This document shows positions 60,801-64,000 of a stretch of 64,000 nt of DNA, piece after piece (position 1 is the stretch's first letter; each line of letters begins with the position of its first letter). A program made the translations under genes and the position numbers. The DNA lies in NCBI RefSeq assembly GCF_018494085.1, contig NZ_JABBFP010000001.1, positions 62,001 to 126,000 of the forward strand, written 5' to 3'. The stretch is from Rosenbergiella collisarenosi (lineage in GTDB: Bacteria; Pseudomonadota; Gammaproteobacteria; Enterobacterales; Enterobacteriaceae). The notes beneath the pieces were generated by a model that was not told the DNA's origin, ran no database searches, and saw only the letters and a list, made by a program, of their open reading frames with translations.

Positions 60801-60805
60801 TATGA

Positions 60806-62239
60806 TTAATAGTTACGATAGAGATCGCTATATAGGCGGCTTTCAAACCGGACTAATGGCACTCTTCTTGTCCGCTGATCTTCGGGTGGCACCGCATACC
60901 CAGAAAGGTATTGTACAAAGGCAATACGCGTTCCGCGGGATGTGGTTAAAAACCCTGCCAAGTTATACACTCCTTGTAACGATCCTGTCTTCGCTGAGAG
61001 CTTTCCATCAACGCCGGCTTCATGTAGCCCGCCACGATATTGCAGAGTACCATCATGACCTGCTAATGGCAGCATGCTGATAAAATCGAGGCTACTATCG
61101 TTCTTAGCGATAAATTGAAGGGCTTGCATCATGGTATCGGGAGCGACGAGATCGTGACGTGAGAGCCCAGAACCATCGACCTGGATCGTATTCCCCATAT
61201 CGACCCCCGCTTTTTCACGAAGAATACGACGCACGGCATCCGATCCTGCACGAAACGTACCGGGAACGTTAAAATAATGGTGGCCGATGGTACGAAATAC
61301 GGTATCGGCAATCATATTATCCGACTTCTTCAACATCGTATGTAATAAGCTGTGAAGGGGGGCGGATTGTTCGATAGCTAATACAGTACCCGGTTCGCTA
61401 GGCTGCGTCTGTCGGACTAAATGACCACGATAATCGATATCGGCTTTTTTCAGCTCATCGCGTAAAATCTCGCCAGCCCATGCCGCCCCATCCTGTACGG
61501 CGAAGGCTAAGGGCAGTGGGTCGCTACGCTGACGAAGGCAGCCGGTTAAGGTGTAGCGGTTTAGCTCACCAGGATTGACATCAAGTTCGCAATATTGCGC
61601 CTCTCCCGAATTAGGACCTAAGGTTTTTACCTCGCTATACATATGAGCGGGATAATAAGAGGCAATACGGATAAACGCGTTCTCTCCGGCGGTTTTCGCG
61701 CTATATAGTGAGATAGAAAAGCAATTCTTATCTACAATCGCGGCCGCAGGCGGGGCACTGAAACATTGGGTTAAATCATTCCACGGCCAGCCCGGCGCCA
61801 TATCGTGGCTGGCGAAAACAGACGTATCAATAACGAGGTTACCCTGAATGTGGGTGACGCCTTTTTGTTTGAGCTGTGCCACCATATTACGCAAGTCTTG
61901 ACGTGTAAAAGTCGGGTCGCCTCCAAAGCGTGCGACTAAATCGCCTTGTAACGTATCGCCAGAAATTTTTTGGTGGCTTTCAAAGGTCGTCTGGAAGCGA
62001 AAATCGTTACCTAGTTCCAATAGCGCAGCTAACGCGGTGAAGACTTTCATCGTACTGGCGGGCAAGGCCATTTGTTTTCCGTGATAATCGACAATCGGCG
62101 TCGTATCGCCTACCCTTTGCGCCATGAACGCCAGATTGGTACCATCGGGAAGATATTGGGTATAATCCTCGACAGGCGTAGCAGAAACGTTCAGCGTTAC
62201 TGCAAGGGTGAGAGCTGTGATAAGTCTTGAAAGTCGCAT
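60806..62239 (-). CDS. dacB: DacB (PBP4), D-Ala-D-Ala carboxypeptidase/endopeptidase
   Basis: 477 residues, the E. coli length, with a signal peptide (about 1-20). Peptidase family S13 motifs: STMK with Ser62, SDN near residue 306, and KTG in LSAKTGSLQG (about 415-420). It trims and cleaves peptidoglycan cross-links in the periplasm. It is divergent from greA, as in E. coli, but its other E. coli neighbour obgE is now 16 kb away. Confidence 0.97.
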   Translation of the reverse strand: MRLSRLITALTLAVTLNVSATPVEDYTQYLPDGTNLAFMAQRVGDTTPIVDYHGKQMALPASTMKVFTALAALLELGNDFRFQTTFESHQKISGDTLQGDLVARFGGDPTFTRQDLRNMVAQLKQKGVTHIQGNLVIDTSVFASHDMAPGWPWNDLTQCFSAPPAAAIVDKNCFSISLYSAKTAGENAFIRIASYYPAHMYSEVKTLGPNSGEAQYCELDVNPGELNRYTLTGCLRQRSDPLPLAFAVQDGAAWAGEILRDELKKADIDYRGHLVRQTQPSEPGTVLAIEQSAPLHSLLHTMLKKSDNMIADTVFRTIGHHYFNVPGTFRAGSDAVRRILREKAGVDMGNTIQVDGSGLSRHDLVAPDTMMQALQFIAKNDSSLDFISMLPLAGHDGTLQYRGGLHEAGVDGKLSAKTGSLQGVYNLAGFLTTSRGTRIAFVQYLSGYAVPPEDQRTRRVPLVRFESRLYSDLYRNY

Positions 62240-62479
62240 AATCTCGGCGTCGTTAACAATTTAGCCCGCAATACTACGTCCCCTTGAGGGGCAAAGTAAA
62301 CGATGATCCGAGCTGAACTCTCGGGTAAAATATGTATCAAACTGAAAAATTCACTCGTCTTGGATAGCTGACTATCTGAGGCGGGATTGTTTTGTTGCAA
62401 ATTTAGGTACGGCTTAATTCGTTAAGCTGATATCGAATCAGGATGATTGACTGAATAACAGAAGAATGAGGAGTTAAAG

Positions 62480-62956
62480 ATGAGCCAGATTCCTATGACC
62501 CTGCGCGGGGCGGAACAACTGCGGGAAGAGCTTAATGAGCTTAAAAATGTTAAGCGTCCACGTATCATTGCGTCGATTGCTGACGCCCGCGAACACGGGG
62601 ATTTAAAAGAAAATGCGGAATACCATGCTGCACGTGAAGAGCAAGGGTTTTGCGAAGGTCGTATTCAAGAGATCGAGGCAAAGTTATCTAACGCGCAAGT
62701 TATTGATGTGACAAAAATGTCTGCGACAGGCCGTGTCATTTTTGGGGCGACGGTGACGGTTTACAATACTCACTCTGAAGACGAAGTTACTTATCGCATC
62801 GTCGGTGACGACGAAGCTGATTTTAAGCAAAATCTTATCTCAGTGAACTCGCCGATGGCGCGTGGATTGATCGGGAAAGAGGCGGATGACGTCGCGGTAG
62901 TGAAAACACCCGGTGGAGATGTAGAGTACGAAGTGATTAAGGTTGAATACCTCTAA
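62480..62956 (+). CDS. greA: GreA, transcript cleavage factor
   Basis: 158 residues, the E. coli length. N-terminal coiled coil with the acidic tip in [22 protein letters not shown] (Asp41/Glu44 type) and C-terminal globular domain ([28 protein letters not shown]). It rescues backtracked RNA polymerase by stimulating cleavage. GAGGAG precedes the start. The 240-base dacB-greA gap contains a CCCC-TTGA-GGGG hairpin (about 62281-62292), but I see no clear equivalent of the GraL terminator found in the E. coli greA leader. Confidence 0.98.
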   Translation: MSQIPMTLRGAEQLREELNELKNVKRPRIIASIADAREHGDLKENAEYHAAREEQGFCEGRIQEIEAKLSNAQVIDVTKMSATGRVIFGATVTVYNTHSEDEVTYRIVGDDEADFKQNLISVNSPMARGLIGKEADDVAVVKTPGGDVEYEVIKVEYL

Positions 62957-63054
62957 ATCTTCGGATTACGACGATATCTTGTTACCGAAATAGCCTTTTC
63001 GCCATTTTGGCCCCGCAAGCCGGATTAACCGTGCTAATATATCTAAAGAAGAGA

Positions 63055-63077
63055 AAAAGGCTGTAAAACAGCCTTTT
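63055..63077. terminator. Bidirectional terminator between greA and yhbY
   Basis: AAAAGGCTG-TAAAA-CAGCCTTTT: a 9-bp stem with A and T flanks between converging greA and yhbY. Confidence 0.88.
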
Positions 63078-63111
63078 AACTGGGAAGAAAGAGTAATGCT
63101 TTCTTTCAGCA

Positions 63112-63405
63112 CTAGCGCGGTAAAGAAATTTTCTTTTCTTTAGACGGTCGGTAGAGCACCAGCATTTTACCGATAACCTGTACTTCGGCTGCTGAGGTTT
63201 CGCGAACAATTGCCGCTACAATCAGGGCTTTGGTTTCCCGGTCTTCTGTCGAGATCTTGACCTTGACCAGTTCGTGATGTGCGAGCGCTTGTTCAAGTTC
63301 CGCAAGAACGCCTTCGGTTAATCCGTTGTTGCCTAACATCACCACTGGCTTCAGTGGATGGGCGAGGCCTTTTAGGTGCTGTTTTTGTTTAGTGCTTAGA
63401 TTCAT
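63112..63405 (-). CDS. yhbY: YhbY, CRM-domain RNA-binding protein
   Basis: 97 residues, nearly identical to E. coli YhbY ([45 protein letters not shown] end). A single CRM domain with the GxxG loop; it associates with pre-50S ribosomes. It is divergent from rlmE, the conserved arrangement. Confidence 0.97.
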   Translation of the reverse strand: MNLSTKQKQHLKGLAHPLKPVVMLGNNGLTEGVLAELEQALAHHELVKVKISTEDRETKALIVAAIVRETSAAEVQVIGKMLVLYRPSKEKKISLPR

Positions 63406-63530
63406 CGTATTATTTACTTACTCAGGGATTGAAAACAGGTCATTGTACCGCCATCTCTAGTATATCGCCAAATCAACGCAGCATTTTGCGTAATGATTTA
63501 TCGCTGCGATACAAAAATGTTGGAAAAAGT

Positions 63531-64000
63531 ATGACGGGAAAGAAGCGTTCAGCCAGCTCAAGTCGCTGGTTACAGGAACACTTTAGCGATAAATATGTGC
63601 TACAAGCACAAAAGAAAGGTCTACGTTCGCGGGCTTGGTTTAAACTAGATGAGATCCAACAAGGTGATCGTCTGTTTAAACCGGGTATGACGGTTGTAGA
63701 TTTAGGTGCTGCGCCAGGTGGTTGGTCACAATACGTGGTCGAGCAGATTGGCGCAAACGGCCGAATTATCGCGTGTGATATACTGCCAATGGATCCCATT
63801 GTTGGTGTAGACTTTCTTCAAGGTGACTTCCGAGAAGAAGCTGTACTAAAAGCGTTGCTCGATCGTGTCGGGGACGGTAAGGTGCAGGTAGTAATGTCAG
63901 ATATGGCACCAAATATGAGTGGCACTCCCGCGGTAGATATTCCTCGCGCGATGTATCTCATAGAGCTGGCTCTTGAAATGTGCCGTGATATTTTGGCACC
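63531..64000 (+). CDS. rlmE: RlmE (RrmJ/FtsJ), 23S rRNA U2552 2'-O-methyltransferase (3' end outside window)
   Basis: The first 156 codons, starting [20 protein letters not shown] as in E. coli (209 residues in total). SAM-binding motif [15 protein letters not shown] (about 57-71), the catalytic Lys38 (WFKLDEIQQ) and Asp124 ([12 protein letters not shown]). It methylates U2552 late in 50S assembly. The start at 63531 follows GGAA. ftsH is expected downstream. Confidence 0.97.
   Translation, partial: MTGKKRSASSSRWLQEHFSDKYVLQAQKKGLRSRAWFKLDEIQQGDRLFKPGMTVVDLGAAPGGWSQYVVEQIGANGRIIACDILPMDPIVGVDFLQGDFREEAVLKALLDRVGDGKVQVVMSDMAPNMSGTPAVDIPRAMYLIELALEMCRDILA

Overview
The window is a stretch of chromosome from a gammaproteobacterium of the order Enterobacterales. 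Nearly every protein can be read residue by residue against its E. coli counterpart, and the gene order from yhdP to rlmE follows the E. coli yhdP-tldD-aae-argR-degSQ-rplM/rpsI-ssp-glt-arcB-rpoN-lpt-mla-murA-ispB-rplU/rpmA-obgE-dacB-greA-rlmE backbone in inverted orientation. The divergence is too large for Escherichia or Salmonella. A plant- or insect-associated lineage such as Erwiniaceae would fit, but that is inference. I see no rRNA, tRNA, insertion sequence, prophage or CRISPR array.

Layout. 1-16.6 kb: C-terminal part of yhdP, tldD, the aromatic-acid efflux locus aaeR/aaeXAB, argR, the periplasmic proteases degS and degQ, the division factors zapG and zapE, rplM-rpsI and sspA-sspB. 16.6-22.5 kb: glutamate synthase gltB-gltD. 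23.1-26.9 kb: arcB, the small RNA arcZ on the opposite strand just after arcB, and mtgA. 26.9-34.6 kb (minus strand): the nitrogen-PTS genes npr-rapZ-ptsN, rpoN, and the LPS export/Kdo genes lptB-lptA-lptC-kdsC-kdsD-yrbG. 34.8-39.6 kb (plus): mlaFEDCB, ibaG, murA. Then sfsB, an inserted fumarylacetoacetase-fold hydrolase gene, ispB, rplU-rpmA and obgE.

44.2-60.8 kb is a compact enterobactin locus inserted between obgE and dacB, which are neighbours in E. coli. It has two divergent Fur-controlled halves: entCEBAH (minus) against fepB-fepDGC (plus), and fes-entF (minus) against fepA (plus). Together they make, take up and hydrolyse enterobactin. The cluster lacks entD (phosphopantetheinyl transferase), entS (exporter) and ybdZ (MbtH-like protein). 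The window ends with dacB, greA, yhbY and the 5' part of rlmE.

The most notable features are the relocated and trimmed enterobactin cluster; a nested palindrome between the Fur site and the fepA start; the absence from their usual sites of yhcN/yhcO, mdh, yhcC, elbB, hpf and yhbE; ArcZ retained although the gene next to it is gone; and a possible 25-residue membrane microprotein between gltB and arcB. No wholly unknown multi-gene system is visible.
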